Source: Tenebrio molitor (Eukaryota; Arthropoda; Insecta; Coleoptera; Tenebrionidae). From it: a stretch of 64,000 bases of DNA. The DNA lies in contig NC_091055.1 of the NCBI RefSeq assembly GCF_963966145.1, positions 11,160,001 through 11,224,000 on the forward strand. The letters are read 5' to 3'. The notes beneath the pieces are model-generated. The model was not told the origin of the DNA. It saw nothing but the letters and a program-made list of their open reading frames with translations, and did not search any database. Of the stretch, positions 1-13,075 are shown piece after piece; within the stretch, counting starts at the first letter, position 1, and every line of letters starts with the position of its first letter. The translations under genes were made by a program, and so were the position numbers.

Positions 1-3000
1 ACTTGTGCCAACTATATAACAACTAACTGTCTCATTTTACTGCAAAATCTATTCAGATAAGATAAATTTCTCTCGAACCTTGACCTTTGTCAAATACCAC
101 ATATCTCGATGGCTTTCGGCTCTAATCTTTTTACAAAATCCGAATCATCATATATCGATACCACTCACAATTTGTATTTTGTCGAATTTCGCGACAGTTT
201 TCCATTTTGCATAATTAAACTGTCCGGTCATGTCGTCCATTGATGTCAAGTGGGTTTTTTCACACCTTTTACGTGTTCAAAAATTCCACGAGAGCGAGTC
301 TCACATGTGGTCCCACTCTGACCTGCTTTTCAGTTTTCAATAAAATGTCCTCCAAAACTACCAGATCTTGGTTCACCGGAATTTTTGTGTGGTCGTCTGA
401 AAACGCGTCAATCACAAGTCCTTCGACGTCATTCTTTAACATTTCTTGACGAAAACATCTTTAAAATCAATCGTACAAGCGCTAATCGGTTTCGACCTTC
501 AATAAAAGATGGATTGATATTTTAAATCTCTTTATCTCATCTAGAGTCTTATAGGTAATAATTCTACTATTTCTATCCAAACATCTACATTTAATCTCAA
601 CGTACAAATTTTCATGAACATAATTTATATTTTGACCTCGTGTCAAAATTGCAAGTGCCAATTTAATCTTCGAAATAGAGCTATGATAAGGAAGATAACA
701 TTATTTAAACAGTCAGTGTGGGTGCCGATCATTATGGAACAAAAATGAAATTCATTGCGGTGAATTTATTCTTCGATGGGAATTTTTGCGAAACCTCGCA
801 AGCGTTTTATTTAAATCAATACATTTAATTATAAAATAAATGTAATCAAATTGAACGATTTTGTTTTCACTATATTTGACTTACAAATATTATTACTGTA
901 GTTTCTCCTTTTTACTAACATAAAAATAGACACGAATTCGAACTCTCCGATAAATTATTAATTTTTTCATGTCCAAAATATATTTTATTTTTGAACCTGG
1001 TCGAACACCTTTCTAACAACCGTCACTGAACTTTGTTAAACTGCCGTTACATGTTTCAACCCAAATTACTGACCTACACCATTCGCAAAAGCTTTTACAA
1101 AAAATATAAAAATTTACGTCCCATTGTTTCAGAAATTGATAATTCAAAAGTAACTAAATCTTCGTGATTAAGTCACCGATTTGCAATTTTACACTCTCGT
1201 TCCCGTTAAATCAACACGCTGAACATTATTTTAACGACTTTTTTTTGTTATTAAGATTGAGATATTCCTATTCCAAATTAAGCTAAAAAATTTGCCTAGA
1301 GTCTGCCAAATTTGTTATTAAAATTAGTCGACGCGGTCATCAATTAATCAGCCGACTCTGTAAGTTGATTAATTTTAATTGTGCGGTCATCAATCGGTCA
1401 ATCGGGAAGACAATAACAAGTCCTCTTCGATTTTAATATTTAGTTGAATTTTATAGATCACAAAGCGAAGCTCAACACCGCGATTGTAGCGCGCCGCACA
1501 ATTTCCATAAATAGGGTAAAAGATAATTTTTAACAAATTGCCAGTTTTGAGTGCAACGGCCTGACCACAACGTTTACTGTTCACATTTATCAACGTAACA
1601 ATGCTTTTCTAAAACAAGTTCTCTGGCCTACATTTAACTTATATAATAATTTTGCATAAATTAAAGACATCGAGGACGTCGTAACTCGTTATGAACAGTT
1701 ATTTTTATCCACGGAGGCTGCTCAGACGTATTTGAAATTTCCTACAGCATTGACCTTGAAAGTGGGAATTATTTTTGGTGGTATCGGCTTCAGCAACGTC
1801 CTGGTGCAAGTGCAACACGTGGACCCTCGTGCCGCAATTAGACCAATTACGAATTTAAACCAATTACTACGAGATTGCGCAACGACGAATCCCGAGATTC
1901 ACTTTTAAAATAATATTTACTGGTTCTTCCCTCTCAACATCACTGGAAAAATCGAGGGTATTTTCGATAACTTAATGAGATGCTTATTTTGACCATTCTT
2001 CGAACGTCGAGTTTTCAACGACAAAACGTACTCCCAGATCTGTCAACAAAAACATTTTTATTTTATCAACTTCCGTAATAACTGTATTAGGGAATAAATA
2101 GAGACGGGGCAATAAATCTTCAACGGCTTATTGTTAGAAATACTAAAGACGCGGACTTGCCGTGACCGAAGCAAGAAGTCCTTAAGTAATTATTGGTGTC
2201 AATAAGCTTGGGTGTTCTCTATTCAAGGCCACATACAACGTTCAAACTCTACACAGTGTTTAAACAACTATTACAAATTATTCCTCGATTCTTGCACACT
2301 CTCCATCTTGTTTCGCCAAATGTCACGTTGTTTTGACGCAAATCCATCAATTTTTTTATTTTTGTTTGACGTTGTTATTAATTGTTTATTGCCTTCGAAA
2401 AAAAATCAACATTTCCATTCAGAACATCACACGTAAACACGTCTTAAAGTCAAACCGATCGTTTTAGCATCCTGCACGACGAAATTTTTATTTTTATTTT
2501 TTAGGCGAGCGAAAAATTTCTTAATTAAATTGTTGCAATTGTAATTAATTAACTACGTGAGAGATGCGAAACGGAAATCGATGCACAGTTAATTAAACGT
2601 CAAATTAAAACTGGACCAAATCCTTGAGAACTATACGATAAAATAGTATTACTTTCTTAATGTCTCCGCATGCTTGACAGTGTAATACTTCAGACTGTTT
2701 ATGTCTCAATTAAATTAAATATTTGTGGTTTTTTAAAGAAAAAGACATAAAAATTGCACGGTCACTTCGGAGAAATTATAAATAATTAATAAACTGAACG
2801 CGTCAATAACAATACCATTCGATTAAATTCAAATTCGATAAAAAGGAAGTTGATGATAATTAGAATTACATTTTAGCTATCACACGTTTCTTCGAACGTC
2901 AATAGCCATTATTGGGCGTATTTCGCCTAGGCCGTGACAGTATCGATAATTTATTTATCTTGATGGGATCGCTTAAAGTGCCTAAATTTATAAATCAGTC

Positions 3001-3360
3001 AAGTGTAAGTCATGTCGTAAAATAAAATTAAGGAACAGACCGGTGCAAGTCAGGTAAAAATCGTTGGAACAGGAAATGCCAGCAACTCTTTTTTCTTGTA
3101 GCGAAAAACCCTGAGTATTTGTGTAAAATTTTCCAAGAGTGAACGCGTGTAGCGTTCAAAAAATAACAAACAAGTCATGTCGACATATCGTATACTATTA
3201 CTACAACCACTTACTCACTTCGGTATTCGTTCGATTATTAATTATGAAAAGCAAACACTTCATTTATTTTTTTAACACTATACACTGTTTTTATTTGTTT
3301 TTGTTGCAACTGGAGCAGATTTAAATGTCCGGCGGTAGCGTACAGTATCGCAATAGATCC
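1..3360. other. Non-coding AT-rich stretch
   Basis: No ORF here starts with ATG, has recognisable protein similarity and has good splice sites. The only small structure noted is a direct repeat of GCGGTCATCAAT near 1332 and 1382, with a loose AT-rich palindrome (TTGATTAATT and its complement) between the copies. I see no gene. Confidence 0.5.
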
Positions 3361-4140
3361 GGCGGGCGCAGCCGAGTTCCTACCCGCGGTCAGAAATTTT
3401 GGGGTTTTGTAGCAGGAAGTGAACCGTAAGGAATAAGAATTATCGGGTAATAGGAATTGTATTTCCTTTCCTAAATTATTAAATTAAAGTTTTCTTGGCA
3501 ATTATGTTTATGTCACTGACAGACTGTCTTATTTGATGGAGTGCGGGAGTAAATCCCACTTATAAATAGGCCAATTTCAAAGTAACATTTTTAGTTTAAT
3601 TATTTCTTTACAAGTGCCAGCATAGAAGTTAAACATATTCTGATTGAAAAATACAAACAACTTGTTGTAGTAAATGATGCCAAATTATGCCAAGCCATCA
3701 ATCTCACTTTAAAAGTAATTTTTATTGCCATTAATACATGTTGCATTTGTAGACATTATTGTTTTCAAACTTCTGCCTATGCAACAGCACACACAATATT
3801 GTAGAAAAATTGTTAGACCTAACATACAGAAAAACAAGATTCTTTACGTAATCTGATTGCCCGTTTTAAAAACGGACACATAAATATACATACTAGAATT
3901 TGTAAATGCCGCATGTTATTATAATTTACCCTTGTAAATCTTGTAAAAATTTGTTTCTTCTCTCAACAGTGTATTGCCAATTGTTACTATGTATTTTAAG
4001 AAAAATAATTGTAATCTAATCAAGGTACCACCCGTCGAATAGCTGCCGCGGTAATCCCCGATGGCCTCGGGAGGAACTCGTCTGTTGATAAGGGTTATGC
4101 AGGTGAAGAAGTGACCGCCGGACGAACTCATATACACCCT
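3361..4140. mobile_element. TIR element, copy A (non-autonomous DNA transposon)
   Basis: The left end (GGGCGCAGCCGAGTTCCT at about 3364) and right end (GTGACCGCCGGACGAACTC at about 4111) are inverted relatives of each other. Both ends, with about 300 bp of left internal and 150 bp of right internal sequence, recur at 56866-57412. Shared internal landmarks are TTTTGGGGTTTTGTAGCAGG, AGAAGTTAAACATATTC, AAGAAAAATAATTGTAATC and GGTAATCCCCGAT. This copy has about 320 bp of middle sequence (3670-3990) not recognisable in the other. It has no transposase ORF, so it would depend on an enzyme encoded elsewhere. No clear target-site duplication is visible and the superfamily is undetermined. Confidence 0.7.
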
Positions 4141-7100
4141 ATCGCGCGCCAAAATGAAAAATAAGGGAACGTGCCAAATAAAAACGAGTTTACTTTGTTG
4201 TGACAAATTTGCGGCAACGGAATTATTGATATTAATACCTAGAGTGTTTCAGTTAACATTAATACATCTATTAAAGATTTATCGGACCGCAGAATAATTC
4301 ATGGCGAAAATACGCACACAAAGCTTCAACTTTTGATTTCTTTAATCGCTCAAAATTACAATAATACTGTTTTGACCCACAAACATTTCATTTATACTTT
4401 ACGTCGTTTGATAAGAAACTTGATCTAATCGCCGAAAGTCGAGCGTTGTAACGCTCATTGCTTGTGGAAACAGTAACGCACTGTTGCCAAGTCTATTAAA
4501 TGTTGTAAATCGAACAAAAACCCATAGATTTATCATTTATTGGAGAATTATGTCCAGAATTAAATTCGCGTCTCTGACGTCTTGTGTCACAATTGTACCT
4601 CCTACACACCAGCGTCAATATGTTATCACTTTATCAATAGTCCATGTTGTTGTAACATTTAATCCGGTATTTCTCAATTACGAGTACGTCTGACTTAAGA
4701 AAATACCATTTTAATCATTTTCTCCTTTATGAACCTTCACTCAAGTTTATCCAGCTAACTGACAATAATTATTTTATTATTATTTATGTCGCCACCTTTG
4801 GTAAAATTGTGTGTTGTGTTTTTTCGTGGCCCGCGTGTCTTGTATCAATTAAGAGTTAATTTGGTTCTTCCCCGAGTCGTACAAAAACGGTCGTCTAATT
4901 ATAGTCCTGTGAGGGTTGAGGTGAAGCTGGTGTGTCGGGAGACATTTTTGAGTGATTTGAGGCTACCTCAAGTAGCCGAGTCAAATTAGCAAGCTAATAC
5001 TTAACGTAATAATTGCGTGCCGTTACGGCTGAGAGATAAAATTCTTCGTTGACAATCAAGCACGAGCACAAATTATGGTCAAATAAACAATTACCGCTAA
5101 ATGAAGTTTAATGATGCTCCTAATTATGGGGGAAAGTTCTTAAATTTCAAATAAAGATAAATGTAATCGAGAATGTCCAAAAATCGCGAAGCGATTGCCG
5201 CGAAGCCGTTGAACTTTGCAGATTTTATTGTTTTATTGGAATCTAGGCTCAATTAAGTCGTTAATTGGTAATCGGGAAGATTTTGTGCAAAAGCGGTGAG
5301 AAAAATCGCGATGACCGAGATTCGAAATCGATTGTGGTGATTTTATCGAGTAACCTTCAAAATATTATTACACGAGTTGAAATGCTATTATTAAACCGAG
5401 TCGATGCTATTTATGGACCCACAAAGATAATTCCTTTAGAGTTGTGGATATTGGTACAGATAGAAAACATAATTTACAAATTCTTGCGACTTGTGCAGGC
5501 GAGATTTATCATGTCTGTTGACATGCAAAATGATGAAATTTTTCGTAGAACTTGTTGATTTATTAAGCAGATTTTTTCGAGATTAATTAGGCGAATCGAG
5601 GCTAGGTGCATGCTGACCTCTGATCTGTAGAATAAATCATACAGAGGTAAAGCTTCCGATGATTGATTACCAGTTCATCAAATTTTATCGGAAGTGTACT
5701 GTGCTAGTATCAAGTTTGAGCCGTTATCTCTAGTTGATGTCTCAGCAAGTCGTCGTAATTTAATACAGACTGGTTCGCTTCAAAGACAAATAAAAATACA
5801 ATTTTGAATTTATTACACCTTGGTCGCAAGGTTAGGCGAGATAACCCCAGATCGAATGAGATCAGCAGATTTATTGCACATAACTAGACTCGTATTGTAA
5901 TGAATGAAAAATTTGTCGACTTTTAGTCGACCTGTTGAAATATTTATGGCACTTTGAATAATGCAAAAGTCTTCGAAACGAGACAAATATTTAATGGCGA
6001 TCGTCTAGTTCTACTTACGCATTCATAAAAACTGTGAAAATGTCAGTACAAATAAGCAGAAATGAGGTGTTAACTCGCACGACAAATATTACATCAGTCA
6101 GCTCAAACAATTAATGGAAGTTTTTTGGTAAATACATATATGGAAAAAAATCGACAATCAAAGTTCGTAAACGTTGCACTTTGACTGTGTAGTATTTCGT
6201 CAGTCGTAGGGCAGGTGCGCTGCAAGGATCAAAGTGTGGCAACTCGTTGTTTTTTGGATCGGGAGTAAAAATCGCGTTTGCGGGTGATGCATGCATGTTG
6301 GAGTATTTATTTAATTCCTAATGACCGTAATAGTAATTTATTGATCCCAAATACCACACGAATTAAATATAATCTCTGGCATAATGAATTATTTACGTAC
6401 GCACATAAATGGACAATTTGCTAATATTTATTGTGCAACTGCATTCGACCTGAATTGCTTTCCCTTAAAATCTTATTAGGCCGGGTTTTTGCTTCGGACG
6501 AGTCGACTAATGTATACACCATTCCGGAAAATTGCACTTACGTTAATAGGTCGAATATGCATTACTTGCTACAAAGACACGACTTTCTACCACTTAGTCA
6601 AACACGAGTTTCTACCTGATGTGCCTGATAGGCACAATGGAACTTGTCAGTCTGATCTTGCTGACCTAGACTCATCTCAGACATTGCCGATTCGCAAACA
6701 AAATTTCTACTTTTGCAAAAATGACACTGGCGAAGTGCATTGTGCCGAAAAATAACCACATTGAACCACCTGCAAGTGGGCGTTGGTACGGCAACGGGTA
6801 TTTAGTGCAAAAACGACATGCTTGAACAACTTTGCAGTGCAAACTGAAATAAGTAACGAGAATTTGATTCTGTCGTGTTTTCTTCGACTGCTTTCCAAAG
6901 GGACGACGCTGCAGTGACTGATTGGTATCCAATTTTTTAAACTTGAATTGTACAAATTTCAGAAAAATTGTACAGCTACAGATGTAACTGCATCCCCAGA
7001 ATTATAAGAACTAGATATAGAAAAGAATAGAGTAAACTTACTTACAAATTTCGTAACAATTCTTTCGACAGAGTCAAGTAACGGGTTTCTTTTTTTAATT

Positions 7101-7289
7101 TGGCGAACGCACCACTGGATTGCAATTCTGATCAGCTGTTTAAATCTAACCTCACTTTTTGCGTTTTTTATGTTTTCAATCTGCAATTTGAAAAATCAGT
7201 GAGTGGTTCATTAATATCGACTCTCCAACACCAAATTCGACCCCAAATTTAAAAAAACACCCTTTACAAATACAAGTGTGTGAATACAT
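4141..7289. other. Non-coding AT-rich stretch
   Basis: Several 60-100 codon open frames exist, but they start with non-ATG codons or lack any recognisable similarity, and overlapping open frames on both strands (for example 6489-6955) point to chance. I see no RNA gene or repeat. Confidence 0.45.
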
Positions 7290-8830
7290 ATTTGCATTCC
7301 TAGAATTAGACAAGTTTGTCACTGTTTACTTTAAAAATTCCAAACAAAAAATTAAGTACATTCCTTTGTTTAAAATTTTCAGAAGAAGTTTTCAACTAGA
7401 AGGACCTATAATTGAGGATATCTTTCTTCACACTTGCGTTACTAGAACTAGAAGAATTTATAAAATTCTTTTCAGTGACTCATTAGCATTTTATGTAACT
7501 TTAAACACAAATTGTCTGCTTCTTTTAACCGAGAATTGTTCACGTCTGACAAAAATAATAAAAATGGAACGGTTTGGTATTTTCTTTGACTCCTACTTCC
7601 TAGAAGCAAACTGTAATTGTTGTTACTTGATGTATTTGTTACTTAACACATTAATCATCATAAACATTTCTTTATCAATTGAACTCTAAGATTAAAAAAA
7701 TAGTCCAACCGAGATAGAAGCTTCTAAACAAATGGATTCCTACATTTTGAAGACATTCTATAAATTTCTTTAAATGGTTCAACTGTCATTTTTCAAATTC
7801 GAGGTCACTCTCAGATTGCAACCAAAAATAAACTGACAAAAGGCTCAGATTTTTTGATGTTTATTTACATAGCTTTCTAGAAGAAAGAAACTTGAGTACT
7901 TATTAATTAATTCATTATTAAACATAAATCTATAAAATTAATGCTTTGGTTAAAAATTGTAAAGCTAAAAATTTCAGAAATACTATTCTAATGGGATTAA
8001 CTGCAGTTAGGAACATATGGTAAATGCATTCTTGGAATTAGAACAGATTCTAGAATTGCGTTGAACGGCGTTATTAGCATTTTATATAAATGAAATGTGA
8101 CTTTCAACTGATTTCTTATCAGTCAGCGTAAATAAACTAATTTGTTTTTTCTATTTTTTTTTATTTACTTTCTAGAGGATAGTACATAGTTATTTGGTTT
8201 ATTTATTTGTTACTGAAGTAATAAATACTGAAATAATAAGTGTTTGTTTGTTTAAAAATTGCCGATAAAACAGACACACTAATAACTACATTTCTAAAAT
8301 TAGTAAAATTGTTCTAGGTAGATTTGTTTTAAATATCTGGATTAGCATTTTATCTGAATTTTAATACAAATTGAAGGTCGGTTTCACTTTTCAAACATGA
8401 ATTATTTACTCGCTTTGCATAATATGTAATCGATTAGTTTTCGTTCGTTTGCAAAGCGTATTATTTTGAAAAAAGTACGCACACGTATTAAGTATGTACA
8501 GGTGGCGTTGTTACGTTGTAGTAACACAAAAATATCCTTGAAACGAAATGAAAAAATAAGCAACAAGGCTTGTTTGAACAATTTCTTAGAAGGGAATTAA
8601 AAAAATAGGAGAAAAAGTTTTGTTGCTGAACCAACAGCGGGCTTCAAAGTAATTGCGTCGTCAGGATTAGAGGAGTCGCTAGAATTGTTTTAAAGGACTC
8701 GATTATCATTTAACAAGTTTTTAATAGAACCCAGAGTTGACTTGCAGCTTCTAACCGTGAATTGTTTACGGTTTTGCATTGTGGTAATTGATTATTTTTG
8801 GTCGTTCTCATTCTGCGGATGGGTGCCCCG
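7290..8830 (+). repeat. Diverged tandem array, unit ~270-410 bp
   Basis: A set of short motifs recurs in the same order. TTAGCATTTTA or close variants occur at 7483, ~7786 (weak), 8074, 8342 and 8703. TTYCTAGAAG-like blocks occur at 7598, 7873, 8171 and 8582. CTAGAATTAG-like blocks occur near 7301, 7440, 8033, 8293 and 8665. The motif TTAATACAAATTG followed by an AACCGTGAATTGTTTACG-like block appears around 7500-7545, 8370-8410 and 8720-8770. The units are strongly diverged and differ in length, so the array is old. A 137-codon open frame at 7276-7689 lies inside it and is probably chance. Function unknown. Confidence 0.6.
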
Positions 8831-10333
8831 TTTCATCCCCTTGAGACGCATTAGCAGCCTTAATATCAGCAACCCCTGAAAAACGTGCGGAGATTGTGAG
8901 TCGCATTTCCTGGAATTCTTTGAGTGAATTCCGCTAGGTGCATTTGTCATTAAGGAACGGTACATGCGCCATTAACAGGAACAATCAATGTAAATATACC
9001 AGTCCGAGAAGTCGGCACTTACGTGGAACTTACATAATTAATATGATAATACGTTTTACGACGTTCGAAATCCATTCTTAATCGAGTATCAAAGTGAACC
9101 TTCGCGACCGTTGACGGCCGTAATCAGCATCGACAGACAAACAAGACCACACCGGTACCACTCTTCGGAACCAACGGGCACGTCGATGTGAATCGACGCA
9201 CGTCTCTCCGTTTCCGGTTCCGAAAGCAATTTCATATTTTCGAAAGCTTAGCCGTTGGAAATTTCAATGGACGGGGACGGGATGCTCCCGCTGTGGCATT
9301 ATTTACTCTCTAATCTTATCAAAAAAGCTATTTTTGTAGAGTCACATTATTGTTGAATCACTGGCTCAGCTATTGCTAGTTCATGTTTATAAAACAATTA
9401 GTAATCTTCGACCAGTTTAAAGGGTAAAAATTTGTTAAGAGACCTTGTACGCCTAATCTTATTTATATGGGTACTGATTGCTTTAATAGGTACTAATTCA
9501 CCGAAAGTGGTGAAATTATTGGACACGTCGCGTAAACACTCAATTAAAGCGTTCGATAGTGTCGAAGAATTGGAAACCTTGAGTCTTTGTGTCAGTGGAA
9601 AGGGAAATAAAATAGAAGAAATGGAATTTAAACGATTTATTAAGTTGCAAAACTGATACAAAAACGAAATATTGTGAATATGAGTATGTTCACGCTAGAT
9701 AAATAACATTTATAACATAAAAAACTTGATTCAATTTTCTAAATTTTACCCTGTTCTCGATTCACGACATATTTGCGTAAACTATACAAAATCAAATTTC
9801 TTCAGGTGCAGAAAATCAACAATGACAACTTATACATTTTGGGTAATTGAAATTTGGGAGTTAGTTTCGACTTTTCTAATAAATAAGTAGTAACGAATTA
9901 AATACGATCACAATTATTCATAGATTACACTAGATTTGACTTAACGATAATTTAAGTTAATTATCCCAATTATGACTTATCGAAACTAATGGCACTGGCA
10001 AATAGATCAGACACCTTTACATGAAAGAATCGAGGAATTACCACAAAAAGTACTTTCGTATGTTACAGTAAAAGCACCACAATCCTTCTACAAATGAATC
10101 TCTCTCCACATGAAAAATTACTTTGGCAACAGTATATAAATATATAAACATAAAAATAAGTAAATATACAATAACCTATAAACAGTCGAACATGCAGTTA
10201 AAATCTGCGAACTTACGTAAGTATCGACTTCACGTCGAAGACTAAATAATAGGAACGACCGCGATATAAGATAATTTTTATCACAAACGTATTCATCTAT
10301 TAAATACTGAGGTATTCACTTCACTAGTGCCTT
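8831..10333. other. Intergenic stretch; possible 3' UTR of wdp at its right end
   Basis: Positions 8820-9260 are noticeably less AT-rich than the surroundings, with no supported exon. Two minus-strand GTAAGT donor-like sites lie near 9014 and 9025. The first canonical AATAAA on the minus strand downstream of the wdp stop is at 9636-9641, which would give a 3' UTR of about 700 nt; weaker signals could make it shorter. Both strands are open at 9398-9661 but nothing recognisable is encoded. Confidence 0.4.
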
Positions 10334-11932
10334 CTAGTTGGAATTGATTTCAGTGGTGACAAATTCTCCATCACTGTTCAACTGGCGGTGCACGAATTGG
10401 GGAGTTTTCGGAATGGAATCAGAAATTTCTGACGCTCTGATGGTGACTCGCTCGGGTTGAGGTGTCAACGAATCGCGAATGTCATTCTTGCGCAACTCGA
10501 TCTCTTCTTCTTCTTCCTTGTTCTGATCGTCGACAGGTTCAGGTTTGTCTTCGTTCACTTTGCCGTTCTGGCCGTTCAGAAGTGGTGCCGTCTCTGGCAC
10601 TTTGGAGTTGATCTGTTCGACAGGTTTGGCGTTTTCTGCCGACTTCCCCAGAGGTTTCATCTCTTCACCGAATCCGTTCTCGTTGGACTTGTTCCGCTTG
10701 CGCTGATTCCTCCTCTTCTGGTTTCTTCTCTTGTTCACGTAATATATAGCGATGAAAACCACGAATGCTACCAACAAAGCGACTATTATGTACACAGAGT
10801 GGTTGCTGGAATTTTCGAAGCTGGCTCGTTCCATTTCGCCGAGGACTGTGTCGTTGGTCGGGAACGTCTCGACTTCACTCTTGTCGCTCTCTTTGACGTA
10901 TATCGGCTCTTCTTTAGCTGGTAGTGTGGGCTCTGTTGCGGGATGTGTCGCAGGTTCGGTGGTCGGCGTAGTAGAGTCGAACTGGAAGATGTCTTCCAGG
11001 ACTATTCTGACTTGTTCTTTTTCGTTGGGTGGAGGCGAAGCATCGGTTTCGTCGTTCACTCCAACCGGTCGCGGTGTAGAACAGTTGAAATGACAAGCTT
11101 TAGGGGAAGAATAAATCGGCAGGATCGGTATCAAATCACCACTTCCTTCCTCGCCACTACCCTCTTCGTTCAAATCTTCCTCGGCCTTGTACGTCGTCAC
11201 TTCTTCAGCATTTATGAACTCTTCTTGGTCGTCGATCAGAGACGGATGGTCCTCGAATTCTCCAAATTCTTCCATTCCTGACCCTGGTTCGTCTCCCAAC
11301 ATGGAATTGAGCAAATTTTCTCTTATCAAAGAACAATTGACTGTATTGACTGGTCGTCCGTGAAACTCTTTGGGGTAGTTACATATCGGAACTTCAGGTA
11401 TCTCAACTCCTCTTGCCAATTGTTCGTAGATCGATAAGTTGTCACAGTCGCACTGAATCGGGTTGTCATGGAAATGAAGAGTTTTGAGTTGTTTCAAAGC
11501 GGTCCAGTCTTTGGGAAAGTTTTCGATTGAATTTTTGGACAAGTCGAGAACTTGCAGATTGGGAGGAAGTTGAGAGAACGAGACGTAACCCAAATGGTTG
11601 TTGGTCAAGTTGAGATTTTTCAGTTTTGGCAAATAAGGAAACTGTGACGGTAGCGATGCGACAGCATTGTTCGACAAATCCAGAGAGTGTAAATTTTTGA
11701 GATATTTTAATTTGGAATCGATGTTGACCAGTGAGGCATTGTTTATGTTCAGACGCACTATTGTCGATACTTGTTTCGGGATCAATTTCTTGATGAATTC
11801 GTATGAAACACACGATGTTTCCAAATGTTCGTCCTTTACCTGGCAGGTACAGGAGTCTGGACACATGACGTCGACGATGGAAGCTCCCAGAGCTAGATGC
11901 AAGACGGCGACGGCGATCAGTAGTAGCTTCAT
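10334..11932 (-). CDS. wdp: Windpipe-like LRR transmembrane proteoglycan
   Basis: Single coding exon, 532 aa. Order seen: signal peptide (1-17), N-terminal cysteine cap (C24, C28, C30, C41), about four or five leucine-rich repeats (residues 55-155), LRR C-terminal cap (NPIQCDCD at 157-164 to C200), an acidic stalk with Ser-Gly sites at S218, S259 and S264 in acidic context (EEGSGEEGSGD), a Thr/Pro-rich segment (320-345), one membrane helix (380-399) and a basic then acidic cytoplasmic tail. This layout matches Drosophila Windpipe, a plasma-membrane chondroitin sulfate proteoglycan that dampens Hedgehog and JAK/STAT signalling (family knowledge). The ATG is 12 nt after a strong acceptor (TTTTTTTCAG, exon from 11944), so one or more non-coding 5' exons lie upstream; candidate donors end exons at 12696 and 13075. 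Orthology rests on architecture rather than alignment. Confidence 0.85.
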   Translation of the reverse strand: MKLLLIAVAVLHLALGASIVDVMCPDSCTCQVKDEHLETSCVSYEFIKKLIPKQVSTIVRLNINNASLVNIDSKLKYLKNLHSLDLSNNAVASLPSQFPYLPKLKNLNLTNNHLGYVSFSQLPPNLQVLDLSKNSIENFPKDWTALKQLKTLHFHDNPIQCDCDNLSIYEQLARGVEIPEVPICNYPKEFHGRPVNTVNCSLIRENLLNSMLGDEPGSGMEEFGEFEDHPSLIDDQEEFINAEEVTTYKAEEDLNEEGSGEEGSGDLIPILPIYSSPKACHFNCSTPRPVGVNDETDASPPPNEKEQVRIVLEDIFQFDSTTPTTEPATHPATEPTLPAKEEPIYVKESDKSEVETFPTNDTVLGEMERASFENSSNHSVYIIVALLVAFVVFIAIYYVNKRRNQKRRNQRKRNKSNENGFGEEMKPLGKSAENAKPVEQINSKVPETAPLLNGQNGKVNEDKPEPVDDQNKEEEEEIELRKNDIRDSLTPQPERVTIRASEISDSIPKTPQFVHRQLNSDGEFVTTEINSN

Positions 11933-11944
11933 CTTGTTGGTGCT

Positions 11945-13075
11945 CTGAAAAAAACAAACAAATCAGCGTGTAACAATTTAATTATTTACAATCAATAATT
12001 TAGCACGCGCGGGTGTCATCCTACTTGGATAAAGTGGTCGATAATGATGGGACAAACTTAAGTGACAATTGTCTACAGAATAATGCAGTACTTCCGCACT
12101 AGTTGTCCACGCATCTTGATGAATGCACAAGGATACGAACCAAAGGCCAACAATGAAATTAAATATTGCGTAACTCAAGTACCGGGATACGTACTGAACG
12201 GCAAAGGACCAACACACTGATGGTAGTTTGTTATAATCGAAACGAGACCACTGCTTTCTAAACCAAGATTATTGGTTGGACGATGTCGTATGATTCACTC
12301 TCAAAAAGCGGGCGATATGTAGGTAGGTAGCCGCTGTAACGGTGTAATTCGCCGGTTTACTGTTTTGAAAGAAAATTCAGTACCCTCCGGTACTACCTCC
12401 ACCGCGACACCACCAACTCCCAAATTGTAGCTCGCTTTCCAGAGAAAATAATTAATTGGCGTGAAAGAGAAAGTCACCGCTCGAAAACACACTTGCGATC
12501 CCAAAAAATTCTCCTGTTGTGGTAAAAATCGCACGCTCGTACATGTGAGTATTTTTTACAAACGTGCGAGACCGATCGAATTTCGAAAAGTCGAATTTAA
12601 TAGTAGATTAATTCAGCGAATTGTTTGACCTATTCGGAAATAAGTTCAAGTACGCAAAGTCGATTCGTCGCGATTTATCAAAAAATGTGACTTACACGAA
12701 ACTGCAAGATGCACTCTGGAGCTCCACTAGCACTCGGTAACTGTCTGTAAGCGCTGTCCAGACTTCACTGCACTCACATGTTGGCACCCGGCATCGTTAT
12801 CTTACTATCGAATTACTGTCTGTCATAAATTTAATAAATTCCTGGTGAATTAGTAGGTGCGATCGAACGACGATCCGAAGTACTGTTGTCGATTTGAAGA
12901 AAGCGCGCGCTTTGGTCGAACGCGTGAATACAGAGTGAAGACAAAACGAGTGCTGGTATTGTGGACGTGAAAATGCGTTACGCAATGATATGAGTTCTGG
13001 TTCCAATACGAAACAGTCAGCTCCATCTTCTGGCAGTCACTTGACAACTCGAGTCCGGAGTGGGAGAAACTTACC
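11945..13075 (-). other. wdp: wdp 5' UTR intron and candidate alternative first exons
   Basis: On the minus strand a perfect donor (ACTCAG followed by GTAAGT) ends a putative exon at 13075, and a second good donor (TTCGT followed by GTAAGT) ends one at 12696. Either could join the acceptor at 11944, just before the wdp ATG. This suggests a roughly 0.75-1.1 kb 5' UTR intron and possibly two promoters. No coding potential is seen in the interval. Confidence 0.5.

Noticed and set aside
7276..7689. 137-codon open frame on the plus strand
   Set aside because: Starts with a non-ATG codon, lies inside the diverged tandem array, has AT-driven composition and no recognisable domain.
10457..11957. Long open frames opposite and in other frames of wdp
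   Set aside because: They are antisense or out-of-frame shadows of the windpipe coding exon.
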